Shown: positions 1 to 14,260, counted from the stretch's first letter. The stretch is DNA of 64,000 nucleotides from Epiperipatus broadwayi (GCA_028023455.1 JAQFVV010006197.1:20829254-20893253), one strand, 5' to 3'. Notes: generated from the sequence alone by a model not told the origin. A program made the numbers and translations.

Positions 1-197
1 TAGGAATATTATTATAAAATATAAATCTTGGCTGTTCCATTGAGCTAGTGACAATGGGCTAACGAGCGGAATCAACCAATATAATTTTTTTTTAACTTAC
101 GTATCTGCCTACTTTATATTTTTTTCTAGGTTCAAATGCCTAGATGGCGCCCTTGTAGTGCAGATTACGTTAACTCTCTTTCTCTGGATCATTATAA
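1..197 (+). repeat. 5' LTR (right-hand part) of a decayed LTR retrotransposon
   Basis: The first ~197 bases recur almost unchanged at 7517-7713, both starting TAGGAATATTATTATAAAAT and running through GGCGCCCTTGTAGTGCAG to GGATC(A/G)TTATA. The left copy is cut by the window edge, so about 350 bp of this LTR and any target-site duplication lie outside. It is directly followed by a primer-binding-site-like sequence, which orients the element on the + strand. The copies differ by a handful of substitutions and a small poly-T length change. Confidence 0.85.
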
Positions 198-198
198 C

Positions 199-217
199 TG
201 GCTACCCAACTTGGGCC
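199..217 (+). other. Putative tRNA primer-binding site of the first LTR element
   Basis: TGGCTACCCAACTTGGGCC begins two bases after the 5' LTR end. It starts with the TGG expected opposite a tRNA CCA end and resembles the PBS-like sequences of the other two LTR elements here (TGGC..CCAAC..TTTGGGGC at 28715-28693 on the - strand, and TGGCGCCAACAAACGTGG at 46471). I did not assign the primer tRNA. Confidence 0.6.
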
Positions 218-3200
218 GATCTTTAATAATCCACGAATACCCTGAGCAAATTTTTTCAAAATGAAATATGTTTATCTGTTTACATAAAGTCGGATACTTT
301 AAATCTTATAAAAGCACTGTCAGAAAGAAATTGCACATATATTAAACAATAAAGTATAAATAATTTTAAATTGTACTTTGTTAAAAAAGAAAGTCAAAAG
401 ATTGCAATTAATATGTTTTTTTTTGTTAATATATGTTATGCTTTAACGTGTATAGGCACGCACAGCCACGTAAGTTTATGATCATAAATGTGGTACCTTA
501 CGATGAGTACTGTTTGGGAATTTACTTCAGTGTAATCCTATATAAGCATTTCAGTCAGTCATAAATAAGTTGGTGGTATTTATAATTGTGCTGCACATAT
601 ACACGTATAAACCCATTATTTCTTAAAACATATTTACCTCAATGCAACCTTCTTAAATAAATAATTTATATAATTTGCTTGTCGTGCCATTTGTTAGAAA
701 TAAAATATAAAGAAAATAGAATTCTTGGGGGGAGGAGGCATAGACGTAAATGGTCCTTAGGAAAACGATAGTCAACATTTTTTTTTGTATATAGTCTTTT
801 TGTAAAAATTACTAACCGAATGTTTTTGTAAATGTTTTTGTTAATCGTGTACCGTAATTACTAACCCTAAGAAAAAAAATTTTTTTTGTTTATTTTTTTT
901 TTAAGCAAGTTTACTGATATGTAACGGGCACAGACGATGTTACATTGTTTTTTATTATTAAATATGAAAAAAATAAAAGTTCGCAAATAAAATTTTTTTT
1001 TAAAGATTAAAAATTGAAATTTAAAATTCTATACTAAACTCATATATATATAAAATCGCACAGATGAAAAAAAATTATTAAAATAAAACTTTATTAAAAA
1101 TAGAAAAGGTATTTTAAAAACAAAAACTCAAAAAGATTTAGAGATAAAAATATATCTTTAAGTTTGGAAAACACATTAATTAATCAGAAAATGGAAATGA
1201 TTGTTTTAATTAGTTAAATGTAAACTAGCCCTCGGGCATTTAAAATGTATAAGCAATGGTCAGATAGGAAAGGAAAAACAATAGGAACAGAATGGCCAAT
1301 GGAAATCCATCGGGGAAATCAGACCTCAACGGAAGGATCATCATCATCGATGACGTAATGTCAATTGAATCCTTAAAATTAATATAAAAGGAAAAGTTTG
1401 GAAATTATTAGTTATTATGAGAGGACAGATGTGTTAATGTGGAGTTGGCGGTGAAGGGATTAAAAGACGCACTTTCAATTCCTTCAGTTGTTAAAAAAAA
1501 AATGAAACATTTTCTATATTGAGGACCAGCTAAAGTAAAAAACCTCCGGATGAATAAATAAAATGGCCAACAGAATACCAATCTTTTTTAGGACGGCATG
1601 GGAATTCACGTTCAAATGGCAAGCAACAGATAAAGATGAACTGTTTAAAACCATGAAAACTTTATAATTAATGAATATTAAATTAAAAACTTTCCATATT
1701 TAAAATAGTTGCAATAGAATCCTATCTGACCAACTTTATTTACTAATAAGTAATTTTAATTTGATGTATTTCTTTTATAAAATCATTTCCATTTATTTTT
1801 TTTTGTTCTTTTAAGTTTTATTATGACTGTTTTGTTTTTCATTAAATTAAATCACATAAATGTTAAACTTAAGTCGGATGTGAATGGCTATATAGATTTG
1901 TAAAGTTATATTAGGGGAGGGTAATCTTAGGTTATTTGTTTCGTAGTTAAATTGGGTCAATAGATTGGATATATTGGTGTAATTAGTAGATATAGTACGA
2001 GATTCGCTACGGGCACAATCGCTTTATACGCCGCACACAACCATTTGGCTATGGAAGGGATAATAAGTCGGAGTCCACTGTCCTTTCCTATGAAGTTTTT
2101 TTTTATTGCTCTTCTTGTCAGATAGATGTAGTATTCCTATATTGACGAGAGGCAATTTCTTCTCTTAACCTTTTGTGCTGCCGTATTTCATATTACATTG
2201 AATGCATCGATATATCAGATGAATTGATGTTGGTTTGACTGCGAACTTTTGGTCTAAGGTTAAATAAGAATAGAATATTTTCTTTCAAATGCAAATCTAT
2301 GTAGTCTATTCATACTCGACACTCTAAATAAAAATGCATTAAATTTAAGTTGGGTATGGACGTTGCATGGATTCGTTATCGGTCAATTATGTTTTTGGTT
2401 TTCATATTTGATCACAATATATAGACATTTGGTAAATAATGATACCTTACGGTGAGTATCTAAAATATATTTATTCGGATGTCTTTTAAGTTATTGGTGC
2501 CAATGCGGCATCTTACGATGAATACTATTGTGTTTCTTATAAATTTTCTCTGCAATTCCACCAATGATTTTATATTTTGATCATTTATGTTTATTTTGGA
2601 ATGTTTTTTTGACCATGTAATCTATGTAACTGATCTATACTCAATATTATAAAACAAACTTTTATAAATCCATCTGTGCGAACTTAATAATAGTAAAAAA
2701 TTAAAATGTAAATTAAAATCTAAAATAAAAGTTAAAAATAATGTTAAATGTTAAAGTAAAAATACTAAAATAATAATGTTAAATTTTATATATATATATT
2801 GTGCCCTTATCTATAGGTCATAATAAGGTAGAATGGTCAATTGCTAAAAAAAAAAAAAAAAAAAAAATTTAAATTTTAAAATACGTTTGTGTAATATATT
2901 GATAATTGTATGATCGATTAGATTTTATAGTACAATTTAAGGCTGAAAATTACCTGGTATATAAAAGTGTAATGGATTATTTAAAAAAAAAAACAGTTAA
3001 ATAAAGCTTAATTATATCCTTGCTTATGGTTGTAAAAGCTGGCCATATAAAATAATACAGCTATAAATAGTTAAAAGTATATTAACAATTCAATTGTAAT
3101 GTTTTAAAACGAATAAATTAAATAAACGCTATATGTAATATTATAATCAAATTTAATCTAATATATTTTAAGATAAACTTTAGGATGGTGAGAATTATAT

Positions 3201-6200
3201 TTAGTTCTACATTTTAAAATTATTTTCCAAATTTTTATAAAATATATCAGTTTTGGTAATTTAGACCGAGACGTAAATAAAAAAAAAAATCATCTGATAA
3301 AGTTAGTAATCATGTGACTGTATATTATATACCTTCACACACACACTTGTTAGAATATAATAATAAAGTTTGTGAATTATAAAACTAAATATAATTGCTA
3401 TCTATCGTTAAAGTAAAAGTTGAAATATTGAATGTTATTTTAATAATTGTTTTAAAATTTAAATAATTTTGATAAAACTATAATTGAGTTTAAAAATATT
3501 ATTCTAAGTAATATTTTAAAACATGACATCATAAATTCTTTATTTTAAAAAGTTTAATCTATTATAAAACTAAAAATGTGTAAATTTGTTCGCGCTAAAA
3601 AAGTCATTAACTACAGAGGTATTTTAGCAGACAAAAAATAGGAATTAGACGGAGCAGGAGAAGGAATGTGTAAGTAAAGGAAGGAGGAACATATTTTTTT
3701 AGCTGTATAAGATCGTAAGCTAGAAAAGTGTTATAATTTAAAAAATTTTGTATTTATTTTAAAAGTTTTGTTTTAAAATATAATATTTTGAACTGCCTTT
3801 AAATGGAAGGCTAATTTAAAAGATTTCTTACCAGGATTTTTATTCAAGTTTAGCCGAAACCTTGCAGTAAAATGGAAATACTACAGAAAAAAGTACCTAA
3901 AAGTATTGATAAAGTAAAAATAATTGTAAAGTGCCTTGAATACAGTTTATTTGTGATCAACCAGAAAATCATTAGAACTCAGATAAATATAATTTGGACA
4001 TTATACAAAAAACTTAAAAGAAAAGTTATTTGCCATCAGGAAAAATTATGACGCACAATTTTAAAAGGCTACTCCAAAGTTTTTTTTTTTATTCTTCTCT
4101 ATGGAAAAATTAAGATGCGTATATCATAAAGAAAAAATTATGTAAAAGTTATAGTGGAGAAAGAATGTTTGTCTTTTTAAAGGAAACATTACAAAGTATA
4201 TAGTACCAGAATTTTAAAAGAAGGAAAAAAGTTACATAATAATAATATGAAAGAGCTATTGTGTTTTTATGGAAAAGGAACTGAAAAACTTTCTCTAAGA
4301 AGATTTAAAAATATTATAAAGTGTTCATTAGGGAAATGCTTAATAAAGATAAAGATTTGGAAAATATAAATCTAATTTACTTAATGAAATGAATCCATGG
4401 AAACAGAAAAGTTTTATTGAATATTTAAATCAAAGTACTGAGAAGATGCATCGTAAAAGTCACGCGGGAGAAAATATTAGCAAGAAATATTAGAAGAGAA
4501 TATTTAGAAGTTTTCTTTACGGGATTAACTAATATAATAATTAATAATTGTATTAAATATTATAAAAACCAAGGATTATCATTCATGAATGTTTATTGAA
4601 CGAAGTCATATTTGTTTTACCTTAAAATTGAACAAGCAGGGAGAGGAACATTAAGTGAATGGAAAAGAAATGATAAACAATTTTTTTTGGCTTTAGTATG
4701 AACGGTTTTCAGGAAAATTTGATGAAGGAGTACAGTAAATATAGTTTGAATATTTTTTACTAATTTATTTTAAAATATAAAATGTTATGTGAGATTAGGG
4801 AAACATAAAACATAAATTTAGTAATATTAAAATTTAAATATAATAGCTTGATAAAATTATAGAAATAGTGTTTAAAATAAAGTGTATGGATGTGAATCTT
4901 ATAACTACAAGGATCAAATGGATGATGAAGCCTACGGAACGCGATTGAGGAGATAAAGGTCGTTTGGTAATTTTAATAGTTATTTATAATGCATAATGTA
5001 TTTTTTTAGATCATCTATTGACCTAAGAATGAAATGTGAAAGTCTTAATTATATGTACACATTTTATGCAACATTTTAACATATAATGAGATAGGAGTAA
5101 TTCGGAATATGCATGCAACAATTTATTTAAAGTATATTAATAATATAATTTAACAGAACAATTGTGTGATTCTTTTGAACTTTCATGTGATAAAGTATTC
5201 AGATATTTAAATAGTTTGTATATGATTAAATATACGGAGGAAAGTAGTAAAAAGATTTTCTTATAGAACAGTGGAATAGTTTTAAAATATCAATGAATTT
5301 TATTATTGTTAGTAATGCAGATATGTATTTGTCGATGTACAGTATAGAAAAAATCTTGAGAAATAAGATTGGATAGTGACTTGGAAGTACTAGTGGAGAG
5401 GAAACCAAGATGATGTGTTTTTTTATAAGAAATAGGAAAATATAAGGGATTTGGATCATATTTAGTTTTGTGTGATTTAGTATAGTTAACAAAGTCCTGT
5501 GACTGAACACATATGGTTTGGACAGTGTTTTGCATATCTTTAAACTTTTGATGTTAGAATAAAGCTGAAGAAATAGCTTTAGCATCGTTCCTATGATAGA
5601 GGTTGGTAGACAGGTAAAGGTCACTCCTCTATAGTGTCTTTTAATTCACTGTGCCATGATTGTCAAGGTATATGATGAGTAATATTCTAGTTGTATTTTG
5701 ATCCTATGCATCTATCTTCATTATCCTTATTTCGTGAATCTGCATCGGTCAGAAAGATATTTTCAAAGAAATAATGAATAAAATAGAAATGAAGATATGT
5801 TATCGTTTATGTAAGAATAGTTTATTTGCTTGAATGTATAGAATTGTGTAACTTTAAAATTGAAAGTCCAAAATATCATAAAGAGAGAAAGAATCATATA
5901 ATACATTGTAAAATTAATTCAGAAATGAATATAAGATTTTGAAAAGAAATCTAAACCAAATATTTTAAAAGAGATAATAAAATTTGAATTTTTTTTTTTA
6001 ATATTAATGTTGGAGGGAATGAGTATTGCATATTTATCAAGAGAAAATTCAATAAGGTATAATAAACATATACTTGTGCATGGTATATTAATAGTTATAA
6101 TTATATCATCCAAAGTAAGGCTTGACTGAGAATATTAGGATTAATAAACATCGGATAATGAATAATAAAAACCTAATACCGAATGTAGAATAGTGTTTTG

Positions 6201-7152
6201 ACTTTGTAAGATTCCATACAACCAATATGAAACTAAATTTTGTTATTTTGTAGAATTTTATTACGAATGTAAATTTTGTAAAAAAATGTAATTTTAATAA
6301 TATTAGGGATGAAAAGTGTTTGTGATAATCATATAAGAAATGCATTTTGTAATAAGCTAACCATAATAATAAATCAAGTAATAATACTGTATTTTCTTAA
6401 GTGTTAAAAAAAAAAAAAGATTTAACTAGGAAAAGTAAATAATATTTTGATTTCATTTTATAAACTAATAAACTAAGTTGAGATATGAAAGTAAGGGATA
6501 TCCAATGTATATAGTGTAAAAATATTGTTAATTTATTTATGTTGTTAATAAACTTTGTTTTAAATTTGTTTTAAAGTTTTTGTGTCCAGAGTTGTTATTT
6601 CTCCACATGGATGCATGAAATCACGATACATTTATAATTGAAACAGACATATAAATTTTGCACAAAAGGTAAACATAAAAGTGTTATAAGAATTTTGAGA
6701 ATTTATTGGTATGTTAAAATTAAAAGATCATAATTTTATATTATTTATTGGTCATAAGTCGGTTGCCACAATATTACATTAAATTATATGCTAATGTTGC
6801 CACACGTATTCTGTTGTCAGATTATTAAATACTACCGCGTACGTATTTATTTATTTCATTTAGGAAGAAATAAGATTATATTATATTATTATTGTTATTA
6901 TTATTTTTATTATTATTAGTTGCTGTGTAGTAGATTATGACATAAAATTCCCTTTTCATATTTTACTACCGTAATTTTAAATCAGTTAGAATACAATTTA
7001 TGAACCTGAGATTTTATTTAATTTTACTTCATTTTATTTAATTGAGCTAGATTCTTGTTATAAAGAAGATTAAGATATGATTATTATTTTAATCATAGTG
7101 AATAAAGCTCAGAAAGTCGTAAGAATACTATGAGTTAGTTATTTGGTATAGT
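218..7152 (+). mobile_element. Degenerate internal region of Ty3/Gypsy-like LTR element
   Basis: About 6.9 kb lies between the PBS and the polypurine tract, a normal size for a gag-pol interior. No long + strand ORF survives and stops are dense in all frames; the short - strand ORFs here are what AT-rich DNA gives by chance. The only pol trace I can defend is the integrase zinc-binding motif near 4441. A short motif, TACCTTACGATGAGTACT, occurs at 494 and in variant form at 2443 and 2509. The region is A-rich on the + strand, as retroelement coding strands often are. Gypsy-type is inferred from size, PBS position and the integrase trace. Confidence 0.6.
4438..4580 (+). pseudogene. Integrase zinc-binding domain remnant (Ty3/Gypsy-type)
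   Basis: Translation gives KMHRKSHAGENIS, matching the N-terminal integrase signature H-x(3-5)-HAG-x-N of LTR retrotransposons. About 35 codons later, after in-frame stops and a frame change, NNCIKYYKNQG matches the paired-cysteine half (C-x2-C, with the second Cys replaced by Tyr) followed by the usual K/N/Q residues. In an active element this domain helps integrase bind the cDNA ends; here it is clearly dead. It fixes the coding strand of the flanking LTR element as +. Confidence 0.5.
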
Positions 7153-7163
7153 AAAAAGGGGGG
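7153..7163 (+). other. Polypurine tract of the first LTR element
   Basis: AAAAAGGGGGG lies four bases before TGTTC, the likely start of the 3' LTR. Polypurine tracts prime plus-strand DNA synthesis in LTR elements. The position just upstream of the 3' LTR agrees with the orientation given by the PBS at 199. Confidence 0.6.
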
Positions 7164-7167
7164 ATAG

Positions 7168-7713
7168 TGTTCTTATGCCATTGAGGTAGTATCGTGTGGA
7201 TAATGGCTCAATGTAGTCTATCTCGTTCCCTGTATTGTCACTCCATGTCTCATGAAAATAGTAAATATTTGTTTAATTCATTTTAAAATTGAACCGTATT
7301 TGTATTTTAAAATTAGAGCTAGTAATCATTTTAATTAATGCTGAATATTTCATTTATTTATTTGTTAACTGAGCTAGAACCCGTAATATTCGTAATAAAC
7401 AGTATATTTTGGGGTGAGAATGCGCGGGGGGAGGTTAGAATATATATATGCGTAAATAAATATTGTGTATAATTACTGGCAGTGGCTTATTTTATTCTTT
7501 TTTTATATATCTTAAATAGGAATATTATTATAAAATATAAATCTTGGCTGTTCCACTGAGCTAGTGACAATGGGCTAACGACCGGAATCAACCAATATAA
7601 TTTTTTTTTAAACTTATGTATCTGCCTACTTTATAAATTTTTCTAGGTTCAAATGCCTACATGGCGCCCTTGTAGTGCAGATTACGTTAAGTCCCTTTCT
7701 CCGGATCGTTATA
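7168..7713 (+). repeat. 3' LTR of the first LTR element
   Basis: The left edge is set at TGTTCTTATG just after the polypurine tract. The right ~197 bp match window positions 1-197. Length is therefore ~546 bp. It ends GGATCGTTATA rather than the canonical CA; the 3' element at 43.99-51.19 kb has the same C-to-T difference in one of its own LTRs (GTTATA versus GTTACA). The left edge is inferred, because the matching part of the 5' LTR is outside the window. Confidence 0.7.
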
Positions 7714-7724
7714 ATATATATATA

Positions 7725-8015
7725 TAGTTCAGATCTATATGATTATTGCATTTTCACTATGGACTCAAAGCATTATAGTTAGCTAAAAAGGTAAAAGGTA
7801 ACTACAGGAGGATTGCATTATATCTAAGTGCAGTGTTCTAAGATCCAAAGGCTCCTCACTGATGAAAGTCACAAGCTATAAACTTGTCTAGCAATATTAA
7901 ATGAGTAGGCCCTAGATAGGGATTTTATACACAAACTTTCTAACATTCATTGATTACTCTAACTTTCACTGATTGGCATTACCGTATGGAGACTTTTGCC
8001 TCTGTGTATTTAAAT
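7725..8015 (+). repeat. Family R repeat (hammerhead-like), diverged single copy
   Basis: The stretch from AGTTCAGATCTATATGA through GGCTCCTCACTGATGA to TTTTATACACAAACTTTCT and GATTGGCATTACCGTAT aligns over its whole length with the 442-bp unit tandemly repeated at 38.87-39.85 kb. It begins within about 12 bp of the end of the preceding LTR. The ribozyme core at 7841-7906 is damaged: the GAAA box reads TAAA and stem II is disrupted. Confidence 0.65.
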
Positions 8016-10590
8016 GCCTTTAACTAATTAAATGTATACTATGGAGATAAGATGCATATATCTATAAGAAAATAATAGGAATGAAGTAGGCATTATTACT
8101 AACAAAATAATATTAATATCATCTTATCAAAAGACTAAATACACGTTGTAATTTATTAAAATTGGTGTTTAAATGTAATACTTTATAAAATGCATTCATT
8201 CTTTTACAATAAATTGGTGGAATAAATAGCTAAAGATAAAGACAAAAAAAAAAAAAATCAAAGTTACATTTTTCTCAAAAATTTTACAAAGAAAAAAAAA
8301 TTATACATGTATGCATAGAATATGAAAAAAAAAATTGTTAGATTATAATAACAATTTTAACTTTATGCCATTTAGAAATTGAATAAATTATGAACTCATA
8401 TTGATCAATTGACTTGAAACATATACAGATACATTTTTATAAAGCTGCCCTGATGGATTTTGAATATTTGATTTCTTTCTTGGATAACAATTTTTAACTT
8501 TGATAGAATACTATTTGAATTTTTCAAAAAAATTATTGTAATCCTGGTGGAGCTTCTTTTTTGAGGAATTACTAAGTTTATTGTTTCACAAATCCACCAG
8601 TCTATTTAATTCTCTATTTTACTTTTAATTAAGTACTTTAGCATAGTTGGACTAAGCCAAGTTAAAATGTCAGGCAATCAGAACAAAGTACAGTCTATTA
8701 TTTCAGAACATAACTTTGTAAATTCTTCCAGCATGGAAATCTTTCATCTTTAAGAAACTACCCAGCATGTAGCCAATATTCAGCATACATTTAAGAGCTC
8801 ATAATAGCTTCAGCAAAAGAATCCATAGGTTTAGATGGGAAATATATTAAAATGTACCTTTCCAAAGTGAGTTATCATTTTTCCAGTGTGCAATATTAAA
8901 ATCAGATAACATCTTTATAACCACCACTATAGGATCATTCTTCTGATTTTGAATAAATTTCAGCTCAGGGGTTTGTTTTGATCTCAATGCTCAGTAACTA
9001 TTGATCACAAACTAATTGGCAACATCAACTTTTTAATAACTGCATGAAAATTATTTTCCTCTTGTCTGTTGCTAAAAAACATATTAGCAGAATATACCAT
9101 TTTTATCATTAATAAATACTTTAATAATGTTTACCAAATTAGTTAATTATATCATTTTATTAAAACAACTTATTGATTTATTTTGCCATGTTTAACAAAT
9201 TGTAATAATTGATCGTATCTGATGCAAGTTTTTAATACTACAAATGCTGCCCTTGGCAAATACATTTGAAAATATGCATTTTCTCAAACCAAACTATACT
9301 TTGCATCTCTTTAAAAAAAAAAAAAACTATACTTTACATAATGAATCTTTTGTTACTCACAAATAATTCACCATCTCTTTTATAAATGAATTATTATTTT
9401 TTTGGTCAGTAATACATGTGAGCATTTGTTTGCTGTTTGTTCTTTTAAAATACATTTTATACAACCATGAATAGCGGTACAGTATCTAATTATCTTACTC
9501 CTCGTCTTAGGCTAAGTTTTTATTAAACAATATTTAACATGCAAGCTACCGAAATAATTCATATCTAAGGTTTTCTTTAAACATATACAGGCATAATTTA
9601 GATCCATTTAATTTATTTAACTCATTTTAAAACCACAGCATCACTATAATAATACTTTTTATTTTATTTTACTAAACTTTATAATTTACCTAAAATTGCC
9701 TATTTGCATGAGTATATACATTATGATTCTATTCTCTACAGTGACCCCCACCCTCCCATTAAGTGAGTAACAAAATTTATTATTTCTCCTTTTTTTTTTT
9801 ACTTTTCTCTCTTCTTTACTAACTATATTGTTTCAATTATACATTTGCATTATTACCATGCTATGTTTTTTTTATATATATATTTTAGACTTAATGGTTT
9901 ATTTCTGGGCTTATCCCTTCTTGATAATTGATTTATCAACTTTATATGTCAAAGCTGTGATCATCACATGTGATCAGTTGTATTCATAATCTTCACTGGG
10001 AATCATATTGTTGATGCTGCATGGTTAAAAATTATATTAAGCAGATTCATATAGTGATTTTTTCCCCTTTCTCCATAAGAAAAATCTTATCATCAATGAT
10101 ATTTTCAGTAATGATGGGGAAAAAATTTATCTGATCATCAATTAATTTTATGCCAAACAATGTCATTGTGTGACTTGTATAGTAATTTATTTACACATCA
10201 GAATAGTGATTGGTTCTATAAAGCTGTAAGTGCCCACCTTCACAATAAATCATTTTTTAAAATGTTTTCCTAGATTAACTATCCTCAGCTAAACCTAAAA
10301 CATCAAGTAAGACATGACGAATCTTGAATGGGTCATGGCTTTAATGTGACCAAATGATCTGATAAGTCTTAATCTTTACTGACTAAGTTGACTTTTCAGA
10401 AAGGTGGACTAGTTATATCTTTTGTACTTATGTGGTCCTGAAGATAGCATGAATAGTTTGCATACACAATTCAATAATGTTTGACTCACTGATGTTTCAG
10501 AAACAACCACTAGCATTGCAAAACAATCATTTCCCTAATAGTTTGTGAAATCTCAACTTATATCAACTATATTATATTTAGCATAACCAA
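8016..10590. other. AT-rich stretch without recognisable gene
   Basis: Only short poly-A/T runs and chance ORFs are seen on either strand. I see no transposon coding motif, tRNA-like box or long inverted repeat. Confidence 0.5.
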
Positions 10591-10599
10591 CAACAAAAA

Positions 10600-12450
10600 T
10601 ATTTATCAATCATATCCTTGCCAGTGTGTAATCATGTAAGTGTTCCCATGATTAATTTGCATAAGGCTAGAGTTTTTTTGTAGCTGTCTCTTGGCTCTGA
10701 TTTAGCTTTCTATTTACCAGTCATGTCAAATATCTTTTGTTATTGTAGAATTTTTATATGATGACTGTCATCTTGATTGTTCCTGAGCTTATTTCTATTC
10801 AATTCTGTTGACTTCAATTTCATTTCCAGTTATTTTAACTACTCTGTACTGATCTACGTTTTCTGTAAATTTTCTTTTTCTGTTAGCACATGGTGGTTGT
10901 TCTTTTTTTTCTTTCTATTAACATTATTATTTATATAATGATCTCCTTTTACTGAAATGTGGATTAATTTTGATGACTAAATTCTTCTTCTCTTAGACCT
11001 AAATAGTAGGACAAATTTTTTAACTCACTTACTTTGCCCATTAGTTTGTTAGTCAATGCCAGATAAAAATTTGTACTGTCTTTTTGGAACAAGTATGTAC
11101 TTTTTTAATAATCTGGCTTTTTGATAAAACATGGGTTGTTAATACTCCTAGCTTAGCCACCTGTCTTGTAAAGAATGTATAATCTTCATCTGCTTTATAT
11201 TTCTTTTGGGATATTTGGTATATAATCCCATCTTGATAATTTATGAGAGTTTTCCTGTGTCTTTGAAAATTACAAATTTATTAAAAAGTGAATCCCATCA
11301 AGTGTGGGATATCCTCTTGGAAATTGCTGCATGCAATACTGTCTCCTCCTATTGGTTTATACTAAAGTACCATTTTAGACTTTTCAAATGTTCTGCTGTA
11401 ACCTTTTTAGATTGGTTTTTAAATATTATTTTTAAAAACTGGGTGCTCATTTTAGATTTATTGCAATAGGTACTTGGCTTTAAACTTGAGCTTTCCACAT
11501 ACATTTTTTCTTTAACAACTGTTTTCATTTTTTTAGAATGTTTATGGCATCTACATTCATCTGATAAAACAGAATTTATTCATCTCTTTATGATCAGCTT
11601 ATAGTTTTCTGATCTGATGCAACACCTCTTTCTTGGATTTTAAAAGATTTCTTCTTTTTGATATTTTCTCATTTGCTTCTTTTTGGATTTTTTTGATAGA
11701 ACTACTGCAATATTTCTTCCCTTTCTTCTCTTCCTCTTCTATCCATATTGTTTTTATCTGTTCTCTTCTTACAATTTTCAGTAGCTTTCAGATTTTCTTC
11801 TTTTACCTTTTAGACTTGTATCATGGCATTTTTTATTTTATTTTTCTGTACCTTCTATTTTTTGGTCTAAAACTTTTACTTCATCTTGTATTGTTGCATA
11901 TTCTTATCTATTTTCAGAGACAATTATTTTATATTTTTTTATTTTCTCCATTTTCTGGGACAATTCTTCAATGATTATCTTCTTTTTATTAGACACTTAT
12001 TTGTTCTAAATTTTTTCCATTTATTTTGACATTTTATCTTTTTTTTCTTCATTTCTTTATACATTAAGGTGAATATTTAAAGCTTTAATTATTTTTATCT
12101 GATTCTTTTTATATGTTGTTCCAATTCTTGTCTGTTGTTATTCTTGATACTTTGCTTTCATACTAATTAGTTGCTATATCTACATCATTATTCGTAATAT
12201 TTTTTCCCCAGTATTTCCATGGTTTTAATAGCTTGCAATTTTACTTTTGATCTCATAATTATCCATCTAAGTACATTGATGTGCCTTTTTTTTATTGACT
12301 CTCATACAATTTTTCTACCTTGGATACCCATTGCTATTTCCTTTACTCTATTTTATTTAGATTACTCTACTTTGATTACTTTAGCCAACCTACTTTATAA
12401 TTATTTTATTTGATTCTGTTTAGTATTATTTTATTCACATTAAAAATTAT
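10600..12450 (-). pseudogene. LINE remnant, endonuclease side of an RTE-like ORF
   Basis: Read on the - strand, 12330-12241 gives ESIKKRHINVL followed by SKVKL, which fits the AP-endonuclease segment of RTE-like LINEs (a basic run, then INVLCVQETRWKGSKV-type text; the QETRWKG part is lost). Downstream (11980-11630) is a lysine/glutamate-rich region like the linker between endonuclease and reverse transcriptase. Numerous stops and frame changes show an old copy. The two moderately long + strand ORFs inside (11206-11469, 11633-11974) are antisense shadows of this purine-rich strand. Family assignment rests on one motif. Confidence 0.45.
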
Positions 12451-14260
12451 TGTGCATCCCTTATTAATCTGTTTAATTCCATACATATATCTGATTTATT
12501 TTTCATTTATTTGTCTTATGTGTGATCATTTTGACATTTACATTCTGTGTTAAACAATAAGACATAAATAAACTATGTAATTTATTTAGTTTATACATTT
12601 GAGTAACAAAAATATAATGGAAAAAACCCAAGCTAATGAAAAATAACTCAGTTATATTCATTAATTAACATTTACATACACTCTTGAATATTATTTAAAG
12701 CATTTAATAGCTTTAATGATGTCTTACATCTTATCAAATAAGTACCATTCAACTATGGTAATTTGATGGGTGAAAAAAAAAACCAGAAGATAAATTAAGA
12801 CCTTACAGTGTAGAAGTACACCTCTATCTGCCATATCTACAATCTGGAGTTCTAATATGATCTAGATGAAAAAAAAAATTTCAAGAAACTTTTTTCTCAG
12901 ATTGCTGTCATATATCAACCCAACTAGCCATACAATATTTATGATTAAATGGGTAACTAGATTTTTTTAGAAGGTAAAATGAAGATAAAATTTGCTTAAA
13001 CCCTCATCATCCAGAAATGATCAAGTGGGTGCTTACTTTTACTTCACTGCTTCTGACACTGGAAGGGACCTTTTCCCTGCAGGGGATTATTTATTTAAAA
13101 GACTGCTCTACTTTATATATCCCTATATTAAATTCAGAAATCCATGTATTAATACAATCACTGATAAAAGCAGTAATCCTTAGTCTAAAGTTATGACTCT
13201 TTGATTTATATAATTGGTCACGCTTGAATACTTACTTTGGACAGATCAATTAATTTTTCATTGGTATGGATTTTGTCATATGTGACAGTCAACCAGAGCC
13301 AAACTATCACTTTATATAAAAAAAAACTTGGATGCACTCATATTCAAAACAAAGATATCTTATGGATCAATTTATAGTTAGGAATTAGAATATAAAAGAA
13401 GTTAATTCAAGATTGTTGAGTAGATTATCATATAATAGTACACTCAAATGCTAAAATGATAGATCCAGTTCCAAATACTGTCAGCATTTATTTTTAATAA
13501 TCTTGGAAAGAACTAGTCACTAAATAAATATAAACAAATATATAAACAATAAATATAACTGAAACTAACCAACAGATTTTATGATAAAATCTTCTATAAA
13601 AACATATGGTATTAAGTCTCAATTCTGAAATCATTATTTTTAACCAATGAAGAAAGATATCTTCTAGTAGTTATTATATGGAAGTAATACAATTTTCTTC
13701 TTTTTCCTTCTTTCTTTATGTATTGATTTCTATATTTACATATGATACCATTTCCAAATTTCTTATACACTTTCAACTGTCCTGCAGTCATTATCAGAGC
13801 TACAATATCCAAATATATAATCATACAATTAATACATTATATTTATATACATAATCAATAACATACATCTTAGCCTGACCATTATAAATAATCATTTTTC
13901 ATTTTATTATTGCACTCTTAACTAATTTTATTTTCTTATTTATAGTATTTTATTATTAAATTATTCTAAAATAATTTTATTATAATTTTAAAACTGTAAT
14001 CTTTAAACTCTACTACTTAATCTATCATTTTATTATTATCTTTTTAATTATATTTTCTTAATTACTTCTAAACTTTCTTTATTTTTATTATATATTTAAG
14101 TATTAACTTTTTTACATTATAAATTACTAATTACTAAATACTTACATCTTTATAATCCTATTTCCAAAAACCAATTGACAAATTTTCAAAAATTCTTATA
14201 ATTCAATATTATTTTTAAACCTTTTTATATTCAAACTATTAATAATAATAATAATAATTA
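12451..14260. other. AT-rich stretch without recognisable gene
   Basis: It contains simple A/T and ATT runs (14236-14265) and some short chance ORFs. No motif supports a gene. Confidence 0.45.

Noticed and set aside
5226-5624. 132-codon - strand ORF, hydrophobic
   Set aside because: It is antisense to the decayed LTR element interior, overlaps another chance ORF and has no recognisable motif or repeat-copy conservation.
10480-10510. TCACTGATGTTTCAGAAAC as a hammerhead core
   Set aside because: The core reads CTGATGT, stem II is only a few bases long and no stem I or cleavage triplet can be drawn.
11206-11974. Two + strand ORFs (87 and 113 codons), Phe/Leu-rich
   Set aside because: They are complementary to a lysine/glutamate-rich stretch of a - strand LINE remnant, so the T-rich strand gives artificial hydrophobic ORFs.
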